Shown in pieces: positions 7,879 through 14,748 of a stretch of DNA of 23,189 bases; the first letter of the stretch is position 1, and every line of letters starts with the position of its first letter. The DNA lies in assembly GCA_002352605.1 (NCBI GenBank), contig DEIP01000137.1:4102-27290 (forward strand), in the 5' to 3' direction. Source of the stretch: Desulfobacteraceae bacterium UBA2771. GTDB taxonomy: Bacteria; Desulfobacterota; Desulfobacteria; Desulfobacterales; Desulfosarcinaceae. The translations under genes and the position numbers were made by a program. The notes below the pieces were generated by a model that was not told where the DNA came from, made no database searches, and worked only from the letters and a program-made list of their open reading frames with translations.

Positions 7879-8709
7879 ATGCCACTGGTCAGGGACAAGG
7901 ACGGCAAGCGACTGCATGTGAAAAGCCGGCTCATGGGCGAAAGCCTGGTGAGCAAGACGTTTATCGACAATCTGGACGTCGCGCCCCAGGAGCGGCTTTA
8001 TCCCGATGTGGCGGTGATGAAGATCGGCGGCCAGTCCATCTGTGACCGGGGCGTCAAGGCGCTGCCGGCCATTTTGAAAGAACTGATCAAAAACCGCCGG
8101 CAGCGCAAGTTGTTGATCACTACCGGCGGCGGCACCCGTAGCCGCCACATTTACACCATCGCCTTGGAGATGGGCATGCCCACGGGCATCATCGCCAAGT
8201 TCGGCAGCATGATCTCCGAACAGAATGCCCTCATGGTGGCCACATTACTCTCCCCCTGGGGCGGCATCAAGATGGCCCATTCGGATATCGTCAAACTGCC
8301 CACCTACTTTGCCGAAGGCATCATTCCGGTGATGCACGGCATGCCGCCCTACGACTATTTTGCCATCAAACCCAAAACCGGCCGTATTCCCATCCATCGC
8401 ACCGATGTGGGTCTGGTGATCCTGGCCGATCTTATTGGGTCTCATACCGTCCTCTTCATCAAGGATGAGGACGGCCTTTACACGGCTGATCCCAAAAAAG
8501 CGCCCGATGCTGAATTCATACCGGAGATCGGGGCACGGGATTTGATGACGCGTGATCTGGATGATCTGGTCATCGAGCGCCCGTGCCTCGACATCATCCA
8601 GAATAGCGAGGTGATCGAGCGGGTTCAGATCATCAACGGCATGGTTCCGGGAAACATCACTCGAGCCTTGAACGGCGAGCATGTGGGCACCTTCATTTAT
8701 CGCCAATAG
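7879..8709 (+). CDS. Molybdenum/tungsten storage protein (MoSto, MosA/MosB) homologue, amino-acid kinase family
   Basis: A 276-residue amino-acid-kinase fold protein, the same length as MosA/MosB of Azotobacter vinelandii. It shares with MoSto, rather than with the UMP kinase PyrH, the segments VMKIGGQSICDRG (residues 46-58), TTGGGTRSRH (81-90), MPPYDYF (155-161), RIPIHRTDVG (169-178), KDEDGLYTADP (195-205) and, near the C-terminus, VPGNITRALNGEHVGT (256-271), which is close to the MoSto tail. MoSto binds ATP and stores polyoxomolybdate or tungstate clusters inside a hexameric cage. Only one subunit type is encoded here, so a homohexamer is possible. It could instead be a kinase of unknown substrate. 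Such a store would serve Mo/W enzymes such as formate dehydrogenases, encoded elsewhere. Confidence 0.85.
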   Translation: MPLVRDKDGKRLHVKSRLMGESLVSKTFIDNLDVAPQERLYPDVAVMKIGGQSICDRGVKALPAILKELIKNRRQRKLLITTGGGTRSRHIYTIALEMGMPTGIIAKFGSMISEQNALMVATLLSPWGGIKMAHSDIVKLPTYFAEGIIPVMHGMPPYDYFAIKPKTGRIPIHRTDVGLVILADLIGSHTVLFIKDEDGLYTADPKKAPDAEFIPEIGARDLMTRDLDDLVIERPCLDIIQNSEVIERVQIINGMVPGNITRALNGEHVGTFIYRQ

Positions 8710-8772
8710 CCCCATACTTAAAAGCTTATGCAACGCCGTGGGCTTCACACTCGCTTTAAGGAGACGTTACCT

Positions 8773-9036
8773 ATGAGTTGGCTGGGTATTGGATTGATTG
8801 GTGCCATCGTTTTCACCCTGCATTCATTCCAGCAGATCAAAATGATCCTGAAGGATAAAGGGCATCACGTGGGTATGATGACTGGATGGATCGAGGATTA
8901 CCGCCGGTTTAAAGAACTGACGCGCCAAGAGACGGACGAACCGACCCGCTACAAATACCAGCGGATATTGAACGGGTTGTACCTGGCCATGGCCGGCCTG
9001 GTATTCATTCCGTTGTTGATGATATTAGGGAAATGA
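8773..9036 (+). CDS. Small membrane protein, two predicted transmembrane helices
   Basis: An 87-residue protein of unknown function. A hydrophobic helix at residues about 3-17 (WLGIGLIGAIVFTLH) and another at about 67-85 (LYLAMAGLVFIPLLMILG) flank a charged central part of about 48 residues. ATG 8773 is preferred over the in-frame ATG 8728 because AAGGAG lies at proper distance before it. It follows the MoSto homologue by 63 bases on the same strand and may be part of that transcript. No family is recognised; a link to metal transport is not shown by the sequence. Confidence 0.8.
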   Translation: MSWLGIGLIGAIVFTLHSFQQIKMILKDKGHHVGMMTGWIEDYRRFKELTRQETDEPTRYKYQRILNGLYLAMAGLVFIPLLMILGK

Positions 9037-9062
9037 GGGTCGGCAACTATTTTCGTCGACCC
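9037..9062. repeat. Hairpin between convergent genes, no T-tract
   Basis: Arms GGGTCG (9037-9042) and CGACCC (9057-9062) enclose a 14-base loop right after the stop codon of the membrane protein gene. Without a following T-run it is not a standard intrinsic terminator, though it may protect or help end transcripts from either side. Confidence 0.35.
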
Positions 9063-9097
9063 CAATCGAACCGACCTGATTATGCTGTACCGCGGAG

Positions 9098-9289
9098 TCA
9101 ACATCCACGGGCGTTGAGCAGCGCCATGACCTCTTTAACGATCTCTTCGGCACAATCCCGGTCACCTTCGAAGTTCAGTTGGCCGGCGTTGATGGTAAAA
9201 TTGACCCCGCAGTCATATTTCCCCGCCACACTGTTGAGAATTTTTCGCCAGATTTCTCCATTCCAATTGATGCTATTGATCGATATCAT
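9098..9289 (-). CDS. Small conserved-looking protein, function unknown
   Basis: A 63-residue protein beginning MISINSINWNGEIW and ending LLNARGC. Its composition is protein-like: an N-terminal segment with alternating hydrophobic residues (beta-like), then a clear amphipathic helix in CAEEIVKEVMALLN. It has three cysteines (residues 27, 46 and the C-terminal residue 63). A GAGG Shine-Dalgarno lies about eight bases before ATG 9289. It stands alone, convergent with the membrane protein gene. I do not recognise the family, and expression is not proven. Confidence 0.6.
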   Translation of the reverse strand: MISINSINWNGEIWRKILNSVAGKYDCGVNFTINAGQLNFEGDRDCAEEIVKEVMALLNARGC

Positions 9290-9724
9290 ATGTGGACCTC
9301 TTTTTGTTATTCCAGCCTATGTATTTTCAAACTATGTGCCATCATGTAAAAATCCACACAACCGACTGGAATTAAAACATACCAACCATTTTTAGCAGGG
9401 CTTGGCCCATCATATTAGAGACACAATTATGTAGAATATGATTGTATTAAAGCCATTTTTGCAACCTTTGTTACCCAGGTAACCATGCGCCCTGGCCCGA
9501 AATGGGTTCCACCATCACCACGCACCTGTGAGAATTTGCATGAGCGCTTTTGCATTGGCCCACCGGCATCACATATCCGTACTTGACCTGATATCGCTGA
9601 AACGATAGATATAGGCTATCCTGGCGAACAGAGTTACACTCGACCGCCGGCAGATATTGCAGGACGAAACGGGGATGCAGGGTAACCACAAGAATGGGCA
9701 ACACACCCAACGTTCCAAACGACT
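9290..9724. other. Divergent intergenic region before the PAS sensor kinase
   Basis: This 435-base gap has an AT-rich half next to the small minus-strand gene and a GC-richer half next to the kinase. Apart from the promoter candidate at 9583-9611 I see no gene or RNA. The reading frames across it are low in hydrophobic periodicity and lack Shine-Dalgarno sequences. Confidence 0.5.
9583..9611 (+). promoter_or_regulatory. Candidate sigma-70 promoter of the sensor kinase gene
   Basis: TTGACC (9583-9588) and TAGATA (9606-9611) are 17 bases apart. The predicted start near 9618 leaves about 107 bases of leader before the kinase start codon. Confidence 0.5.
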
Positions 9725-10852
9725 ATGGAAACTTATATTGCACCAACGCGACGCCTTGAAAAAGAAGCGCTCGCTGACGACGTCGGTGCCGCGGCCGTCA
9801 ACCCGATAATCAATGGCCTGCTCGAGGCTGTCGGCGGCCTTTTGGCCGTACTCAATGAACACCGGCAGATTATAGCCGTCAACGATACGTTTTTAAAAAC
9901 GTCGGGCATCGATGATGCCGACCGTTTATTGGGGCTTCGACCGGGGGAGGCCATCGGCTGCATTTTTCGCGACGCCGGAAAAGGCGGTTGCGGAACGTCT
10001 TCTTACTGCGCCACATGCGGCGCCGCCATCGCCATGGTCACTTGCCTACACCAACATAAACCCATCGAAAAAAAATGCGCCATGACGGTGGTTCAAAACG
10101 GGGTTACCAAGGACCTGTTTCTCCGGGTTCGCGCCTGCCCCATAGCCGTGAACGGTCGAGGCATGATCCTGCTGTTTCTTCAGGACATCACTCACCAGCA
10201 GCAATGGGAGGCCTTGGGACGGGTCTTTTTCCATGATTTGAACAATATTATTTACAGTCTGGTTGGAAGCAGTGAGATGCTACTGGATAAATCAACAGAC
10301 GAAAGCCGCGAGGCCATCCAGCACATCCACCGCATCTCCCTGCGCCTGGCAAGGGAGGTACAAATGCAAAAACATCTCACCCAGATAGCCGATGCCGACT
10401 ACCAGTTCATGATTCAGCCGATGACGGTGGATCGAATTTTTCAGGAACTCGATGCCACCTTTGCCGGTCACCCCGCGGCCAGGGACCGAACCATTATTTT
10501 CGCCGACCGGCACCGAGCCCTGTCCATCAGATCGGATTTTTTCCTGGTGGTCCGGGTGCTCTCCAACATGGTTGTCAATGCCCTGGAAGCCACGGAAAAA
10601 GCCGGATCCGTGAAGGTGTGGGCCTCGCCCGAAGCGGGTCGTCTATCTTTTTACGTCTGGAACCATCAACCCATTGCCGGAGACGTGGTCAATCGCATCT
10701 TTCAGCGCAACATCAGCACCAAAGCCGATTCCGGAAGAGGCCTGGGAACTTACTCCATGAAACTGTTTGGCGAGACCTTCCTGAACGGCAAAATGGATTT
10801 CACCACATCCGACACCAAGGGTACCACCTTTTGCTTCAGCCTCCGCTTATAG
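9725..10852 (+). CDS. Soluble PAS sensor histidine kinase with Cys-rich PAS domain
   Basis: A 375-residue cytoplasmic kinase without membrane segments. Residues about 28-155 form a PAS domain with an unusual Cys-rich insertion: C79, C89, C95, C98, C107 and C118, including C-x5-C-x2-C. The DHp domain carries the phosphoacceptor H170 in FFHDLNN. The ATPase domain (about 230-375) has the N-box around N285 (NMVVNALEAT), a G1 box changed to VWNHQPI, and the G2 box SGRGLGTYSMK. The cysteines suggest redox, metal or iron-sulfur sensing. No good Shine-Dalgarno precedes ATG 9725. Downstream lie a 31-codon ORF and a receiver protein lacking the phosphorylatable Asp, so its true response regulator may be elsewhere. 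Confidence 0.9.
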   Translation: METYIAPTRRLEKEALADDVGAAAVNPIINGLLEAVGGLLAVLNEHRQIIAVNDTFLKTSGIDDADRLLGLRPGEAIGCIFRDAGKGGCGTSSYCATCGAAIAMVTCLHQHKPIEKKCAMTVVQNGVTKDLFLRVRACPIAVNGRGMILLFLQDITHQQQWEALGRVFFHDLNNIIYSLVGSSEMLLDKSTDESREAIQHIHRISLRLAREVQMQKHLTQIADADYQFMIQPMTVDRIFQELDATFAGHPAARDRTIIFADRHRALSIRSDFFLVVRVLSNMVVNALEATEKAGSVKVWASPEAGRLSFYVWNHQPIAGDVVNRIFQRNISTKADSGRGLGTYSMKLFGETFLNGKMDFTTSDTKGTTFCFSLRL

Positions 10853-10925
10853 CCATTGGAACAGGGGTGCGGCATCTACCAATGTGCGCTTGGATTAGAA
10901 ACGAAAAATAAATTGAGGCGTTTTT

Positions 10926-11021
10926 ATGTTTAACGAACCGTTCGCCGTCACCCAGCCTGTTTACGATCATTACGAGGTCATGAACGCCATCTTGGGAACC
11001 GATAGGGGTAGCAACCGATGA
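10926..11021 (+). CDS. 31-codon ORF overlapping the receiver/PilZ gene start
   Basis: ATG 10926 opens a frame of 31 residues, starting MFNEPFAVTQPVYDHY, whose stop codon shares ATGA with the start of the next gene. A GAGG lies about eight bases before the ATG. The overlap is the classic arrangement for translational coupling, so it may be a leader peptide or a very small protein. It has no recognised similarity and could be chance. Confidence 0.4.
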   Translation: MFNEPFAVTQPVYDHYEVMNAILGTDRGSNR

Positions 11022-12028
11022 AGAATATCCTATTCGTCGATAACGATCCCATTATGCTGCACACCTTCGTGGGGTTACTGAAAAGCCAGGGCGGCTTATT
11101 ACGAATCCACTCCGCCGGCAATATCCAGGCAGCCCTGGAAACCCTTGCCGAAAAAGAGGTCCACCTCCTGATTACCGGCATGCACGTGTCTGAAATGGAC
11201 GCCTTTGAACTGTTGTCACTGCTGGATGCCAAATATCCGCAAACCCGCATGATCGTCATAACCAACAACGCCTCGTACATGTTACGCAATAAGATCAAGC
11301 AGATGTCCTCGGTCATCCATTTCGATCAACCCATGGATATCGGCCTGCTCACCAAACGGATCTTCACCGAGCTGCAGATCGATTACGGTGGACAGGTGCG
11401 AGGAATCTCGTCGGCCTCATTTCTCCAAATGCTGGAACTGGAGGGCCGATCCTGCACGCTGCAGGTCAACTCCAAAGGGAAGGTAGGAACCATTTATATG
11501 ACTGACGGCAAGCCCGTTGCCGCCAAAATGGGATTGCTGACGGGCATACCGGCAGCCCAGCATATTCTCACCTGGCAAAACGTATTGATCGACATCGACT
11601 ACGCCCCTAAAAAAGTGACGCGTGAGATCACCACGTCGCTAATGAATCTGCTGCTGGAAAGCGGCCGGATGCTGGATGAGAAGCAGAGCCGTCGGCCCAA
11701 TCTGCGCAAACACAGTCGGTACGATTGTCTCGTGGGCGTGGATTACGATATCAGCGACTGGACCTATCAGTGCTTCTTGCGGGACATCAGCGAGGGGGGC
11801 GCCTACATCGAGACCGAGCAGTCCGTCAGGGTTGGCCAGCGGCTGATCATGTCTCTTTCGTCTCCTGTCCTGGTGCGTTCCTGCGCCATCAACGGGACGG
11901 TAGTCCGCCGGGATCCCGGGGGGATCGGCATCCGCTTCGAGGCGTTGACCCTGCAACAAAAACAGGTGATTCGCTCGCTCCTGGAGTCCCGCTGCAGGCC
12001 CATTGCCCCCCCCCTCCGTAAGCATTAG
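11018..12028 (+). CDS. Degenerate receiver - DUF4388 - PilZ protein (putative c-di-GMP effector)
   Basis: A 336-residue three-domain protein. Residues 1-118 form a receiver fold with acidic D8 and D10, but the phosphoacceptor position is Gly (G54 in LLITGMHV) and the conserved Lys is Gln (Q104 in DQPMD). Standard phosphorylation is therefore unlikely. Residues about 128-195 match DUF4388 (starting GISSASFLQMLELEG). Residues about 226-330 form a PilZ domain with both c-di-GMP-binding motifs, R230-K-H-S-R234 and D256-I-S-E-G-G261. It probably responds to c-di-GMP and acts by protein contacts on motility, surface behaviour or polysaccharide. AGGGG lies before ATG 11018. It follows the PAS kinase on the same strand and is convergent with miaA. 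Confidence 0.9.
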   Translation: MKNILFVDNDPIMLHTFVGLLKSQGGLLRIHSAGNIQAALETLAEKEVHLLITGMHVSEMDAFELLSLLDAKYPQTRMIVITNNASYMLRNKIKQMSSVIHFDQPMDIGLLTKRIFTELQIDYGGQVRGISSASFLQMLELEGRSCTLQVNSKGKVGTIYMTDGKPVAAKMGLLTGIPAAQHILTWQNVLIDIDYAPKKVTREITTSLMNLLLESGRMLDEKQSRRPNLRKHSRYDCLVGVDYDISDWTYQCFLRDISEGGAYIETEQSVRVGQRLIMSLSSPVLVRSCAINGTVVRRDPGGIGIRFEALTLQQKQVIRSLLESRCRPIAPPLRKH

Positions 12029-12039
12029 GAAATTGAACA

Positions 12040-12077
12040 ACCGGTCAGTTTCACTTCTGGTCAATCGGACGACCGGT
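12040..12077. repeat. Inverted repeat between convergent genes
   Basis: ACCGGTC (12040-12046) and GACCGGT (12071-12077) can pair with a 24-base loop. It lies between the PilZ gene and the end of miaA. There is no T-run, so a terminator role is only possible. Confidence 0.3.
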
Positions 12078-13006
12078 CAGGTGAGAAATGCCCCAATCAG
12101 CTCACCGGCCATCGCCGTTTGATCCGGGGATAGCCAGTGGACCGATGTCTGGGCACCGAACCAGGTCAGCTGACGTTTGGCGTAACGGCGGTGGTCCCGT
12201 TTCAAGGTCACCAGGGCATCGGCCAGTTCGGCATCGCCTCGGATCACTGCCGCCAGGTGTCGGTATCCTAAACTTTGCATGGATTTGAGGTCACTGCCGT
12301 AGCCGCCGGCCAGCAGTTGCCGCACCTCATCCTCAAACCCCTGGGACATCATCATATCCACCCGCCGGTTGATGCGGTCGTACAAAACCGGTCGAGGCCA
12401 GGAAAGCCCGATATTCAGGGGCGTGAAGCGCTTCTCCCGGAACCCGTGGCGCTGCTGAAAGATCGTGAGGGGTTCACCGGTGACCTCGAACACCTCCAAC
12501 GCCCGGATGATGCGGTAGGTATCGTTGGGATGAATTCTTTCGGCGGCGGCGCTGTCGATCTTCTGCAGGCGCCGTGTCAAGACAGCGGTCCCCTCCGATT
12601 CCGCCTGCTGCTTCAGGCGCCGGCGAACCGCCGGGTCCGATGGGCCTTGGTCGAAAAGGCCATGAATCAAGGCCTTGATGTAAAACCCGGTTCCACCCAC
12701 CACGAAGACGGTGCGCCCCCGCGCGATGATCCGGCGGATAATGCCGGCGGCCATATTCGCATAGGCGGCGGCATCGAAAGCCCGGTCCGGGTCCACGATG
12801 TCGATCATGTGGTGGGGGGCCGCCGCCTGCTCCGCCGGCGTCGGCTTGGCCGTCCCAATGTCCATGTGGCGATAGATCTGCACGGAGTCGGCCCCGACAA
12901 TCTCACCGTTGAACTGCCGGGCCAGGTTTATGGCAAAGCCGGTCTTGCCCGACCCGGTTGGACCGCAGATGACGATAAGTTTACTTTTGGGCGAGCGCTG
13001 GACCAA
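12077..13006 (-). CDS. miaA: tRNA dimethylallyltransferase MiaA
   Basis: A 309-residue enzyme that transfers a dimethylallyl group to N6 of adenosine 37 in tRNAs reading codons that start with U. It shows the P-loop GPTGSGKT (residues 15-22), the DSVQIYRHMDIGTAKPT segment, VVGGTGFYIKAL, and the tRNA-contacting RYAKRQLTWF near the C-terminus. The length is normal. No ATG or GTG fits the family start; TTG at 13006, three bases past the stop of the ferritin-like gene, gives the expected N-terminus, with only a weak GGGCGG upstream. Translation may be coupled to the upstream gene. A UUG start in a housekeeping gene suggests low expression. Confidence 0.96.
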   Translation of the reverse strand: MVQRSPKSKLIVICGPTGSGKTGFAINLARQFNGEIVGADSVQIYRHMDIGTAKPTPAEQAAAPHHMIDIVDPDRAFDAAAYANMAAGIIRRIIARGRTVFVVGGTGFYIKALIHGLFDQGPSDPAVRRRLKQQAESEGTAVLTRRLQKIDSAAAERIHPNDTYRIIRALEVFEVTGEPLTIFQQRHGFREKRFTPLNIGLSWPRPVLYDRINRRVDMMMSQGFEDEVRQLLAGGYGSDLKSMQSLGYRHLAAVIRGDAELADALVTLKRDHRRYAKRQLTWFGAQTSVHWLSPDQTAMAGELIGAFLT

Positions 13007-13009
13007 TGG

Positions 13010-13246
13010 TCAGCCGCCCATCTTGGCCATGTACGCGTCATATGGGGTTTCTAAGGCGAGCTTGTGCTTGGCTTCTTCCCGGCACAACATCTTCTGGTGT
13101 TTTCGCTCTTCGCCGGCAAGATCCTTGAGCATCTGTTTTTTGTCGGACATCATTTCGGTTTCGCTGTTCCGTTCGTAAAAGTCTGCGGCTTCCTTCTCTT
13201 TTTCAATGCCAAATGCGATGACCGCTTCCAGATTGTTAAAATCCAT
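13010..13246 (-). CDS. Half-length rubrerythrin/ferritin-like diiron protein
   Basis: A 78-residue protein with two helices of the ferritin-like four-helix bundle. Helix A is in EAVIAFGIEKEKEAADFYE (candidate metal ligands E15-E25) and helix B in EERKHQKML with the ExxH pair E47/H50. A full rubrerythrin domain is about twice as long with two such pairs, so this protein would need to dimerise to make a diiron site, as in encapsulated two-helix ferritins. It begins at ATG 13246 with AGGGA upstream; the open frame further upstream to 13576 is not coding-like. miaA starts three bases after its stop. Role: perhaps iron, peroxide or oxygen handling, by inference only. Confidence 0.8.
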   Translation of the reverse strand: MDFNNLEAVIAFGIEKEKEAADFYERNSETEMMSDKKQMLKDLAGEERKHQKMLCREEAKHKLALETPYDAYMAKMGG

Positions 13247-13389
13247 TGCGTCCCTGTCCTTTCCTGATGTTTCAGTAACGTATTGATTCAGGCCACAATC
13301 TTTGCGCCAGGTCGGAACTTTCCGAACAATCCTGCGGCAAAGGATCGGCCGCAGTTCAGGTAAAAACCCGCTGGCGACAAGCGTCATCG

Positions 13390-13425
13390 GTCGGACTGTA
13401 GAAGAATCCGACACTGACTGTAGAA
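13390..13425. promoter_or_regulatory. Candidate upstream activator sites
   Basis: A perfect inverted repeat GTCGGA (13390-13395) / TCCGAC (13407-13412) with an 11-base spacer overlaps two direct copies of GACTGTAGAA (13394-13403 and 13416-13425) set 22 bp, two helical turns, apart. It lies 175-210 bp upstream of the sigma-54 promoter, where enhancer-binding proteins usually bind. Confidence 0.5.
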
Positions 13426-13599
13426 AAAACCAACGACAATACAACCATTTGAATAAACAGCTAATATTGCCACAATTCCAAGAAATGGAACCGGTGGACC
13501 GGCCGAAACTGTTGGATATTCCCCCACCCACTGCGATACTTCGGGGGAGAGCCGGTGGGAAAACACCGTTTTTCATTAAAAATCAACGACATAAATAAA

Positions 13600-13615
13600 T
13601 GGCACGCGGTTTGCT
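13600..13615 (+). promoter_or_regulatory. Sigma-54 (RpoN) promoter, consensus match
   Basis: TGGCACG (13600-13606), four bases, then TTGCT (13611-13615). This matches the -24/-12 consensus at every conserved position and has the required GG-N10-GC spacing. It faces the Cys-rich GcvH-like genes and needs an activator such as the NtrC-family regulator encoded at 16277-17620. Confidence 0.92.
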
Positions 13616-13742
13616 ACATTACTGAGCATCAACGGTTCGTGCTTGATGGCGCGGTTTTAGCACACCGGCAGATGCGAATCAAGATAACCCTGATTACAGA
13701 GATCACGCATATTAACCAATCTTCAACGAAGGAGAGGAAAAC

Positions 13743-14744
13743 ATGGCTGACAAGAATAACGGAACTCCCAGAAGCCGGATCGGTTACGGATCGTCTTACC
13801 ATCGTGGGAAACGTCATGAGATGGAAGAGAAAACAGGGATTGGCACCGTATTGGGCGGTCAGGTATGGGTCGTCCATCCCGACAAAAAAGCCCGGGCCGA
13901 AAATCCTTGCCTGTGGATGGAAGCCGGTGTGGTGAAGTATAAAAACTGCACCAATTTTTATGATTGCACCACCTGCAAGTATGATCATGCCATGCAGGCC
14001 CGAGCATCAACGGGAAAACAGGTCAGTTGGCAGAATGCCATGCGTCGGCGACCGGCATTGGAACGGATCTGCCGGCACAGCCTGACCCAACGGATTGCCA
14101 ATCGCTCCTGCGCGTATGATTTTCACTGCGAAAAATGCGATTTCGACCAGTACTTTGAGGATGTCCTGGCCGCCAAAACCCAAAACGCACCTACCGCCAT
14201 CACCACCGTCAAGGGGTTCGACGTTCCTCGCCACTATCACTTCCACAATGGCCACACATGGGCACGCATCGAAAGCGGGGGCAACCTGCGCATCGGTCTT
14301 GATGATTTCAGCCTGAAAGTTTTCGGACAGGCCGACGGTTTTGAACTGCCCCTGATGGGAAAAGAACTCAGCCGCGATGAAATCGGCTGGGGGCTGAAAA
14401 GGAAGCGTAATCTGGCAGATGTACGCGCGCCCATCGATGGTGTCATCATGGAAGTCAACACCCAAGTGATGGAAAATCCTGGATTGGCCAATCGGGAGCC
14501 TTATGGAGACGGATGGCTCTTTCTGGTACGGACACCGGACATTAAGAAGGCAACCAAAAACCTGATGAGCGACGATGCCGGCGTGTCTTGGATCAACGGC
14601 GAAGTAGCGATTCTAGAGGAGATGGTCACTGAAGTGGCCGGACCGCTTGCCGCTGACGGTGGTACGTTCGGCCCCGACCTCTATGGCAACCTGCCCGGCA
14701 TGGACTGGACAAAGCTGACCCAAACCTTTCTGAAAACGGGTTGA
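13743..14744 (+). CDS. Cys-rich double-motif protein with lipoyl-lysine-less GcvH-like domain (paralogue 1)
   Basis: A 333-residue cytoplasmic protein. After a basic N-terminus come two copies of C-x12-C-x5-C-x2-C: C56/69/75/78 and C110/123/129/132, fit for zinc or iron-sulfur binding. Residues about 160-290 resemble the glycine cleavage H protein (HNGHTWARIE, IGLDDFSLKVFG, APIDGVIMEVN, EPYGDGWLFLV). The lysine that carries lipoate in GcvH aligns with R222 (K221 is one residue off), so lipoylation is doubtful. The tail (about 298-330) has GPLAADGG, faintly like the NifU C-terminal domain but without its CxxC. AAGGAGAGG precedes ATG 13743. It is driven by the sigma-54 promoter and followed after 4 bases by its paralogue. 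Function unknown; an electron-transfer or redox-sensing carrier is a guess. Confidence 0.9.
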   Translation: MADKNNGTPRSRIGYGSSYHRGKRHEMEEKTGIGTVLGGQVWVVHPDKKARAENPCLWMEAGVVKYKNCTNFYDCTTCKYDHAMQARASTGKQVSWQNAMRRRPALERICRHSLTQRIANRSCAYDFHCEKCDFDQYFEDVLAAKTQNAPTAITTVKGFDVPRHYHFHNGHTWARIESGGNLRIGLDDFSLKVFGQADGFELPLMGKELSRDEIGWGLKRKRNLADVRAPIDGVIMEVNTQVMENPGLANREPYGDGWLFLVRTPDIKKATKNLMSDDAGVSWINGEVAILEEMVTEVAGPLAADGGTFGPDLYGNLPGMDWTKLTQTFLKTG

Positions 14745-14748
14745 TGCC

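Larger units (their letters stand above)
13247..13742. other. Control region upstream of the Cys-rich GcvH-like genes
   Basis: This 496-base gap has no protein-like frame. It contains repeats at 13390-13425, a short inverted repeat CGGTG / CACCG at 13553-13568, and the sigma-54 promoter at 13600-13615. The leader from the predicted start (about 13627) to ATG 13743 is about 116 bases. The minus-strand gene's promoter must also lie here but I could not place it. Confidence 0.7.

Noticed and set aside
12040..12080. Repeated ACCGGTCAG as a mobile-element or attachment direct repeat
   Set aside because: The second copy covers the end of miaA, ACCGGT is palindromic, and no integrase or element lies between the copies.
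13247..13576. N-terminal extension of the ferritin-like gene to 13576
   Set aside because: The extra residues are not protein-like, would run across the candidate enhancer repeats, and the family begins at ATG 13246.
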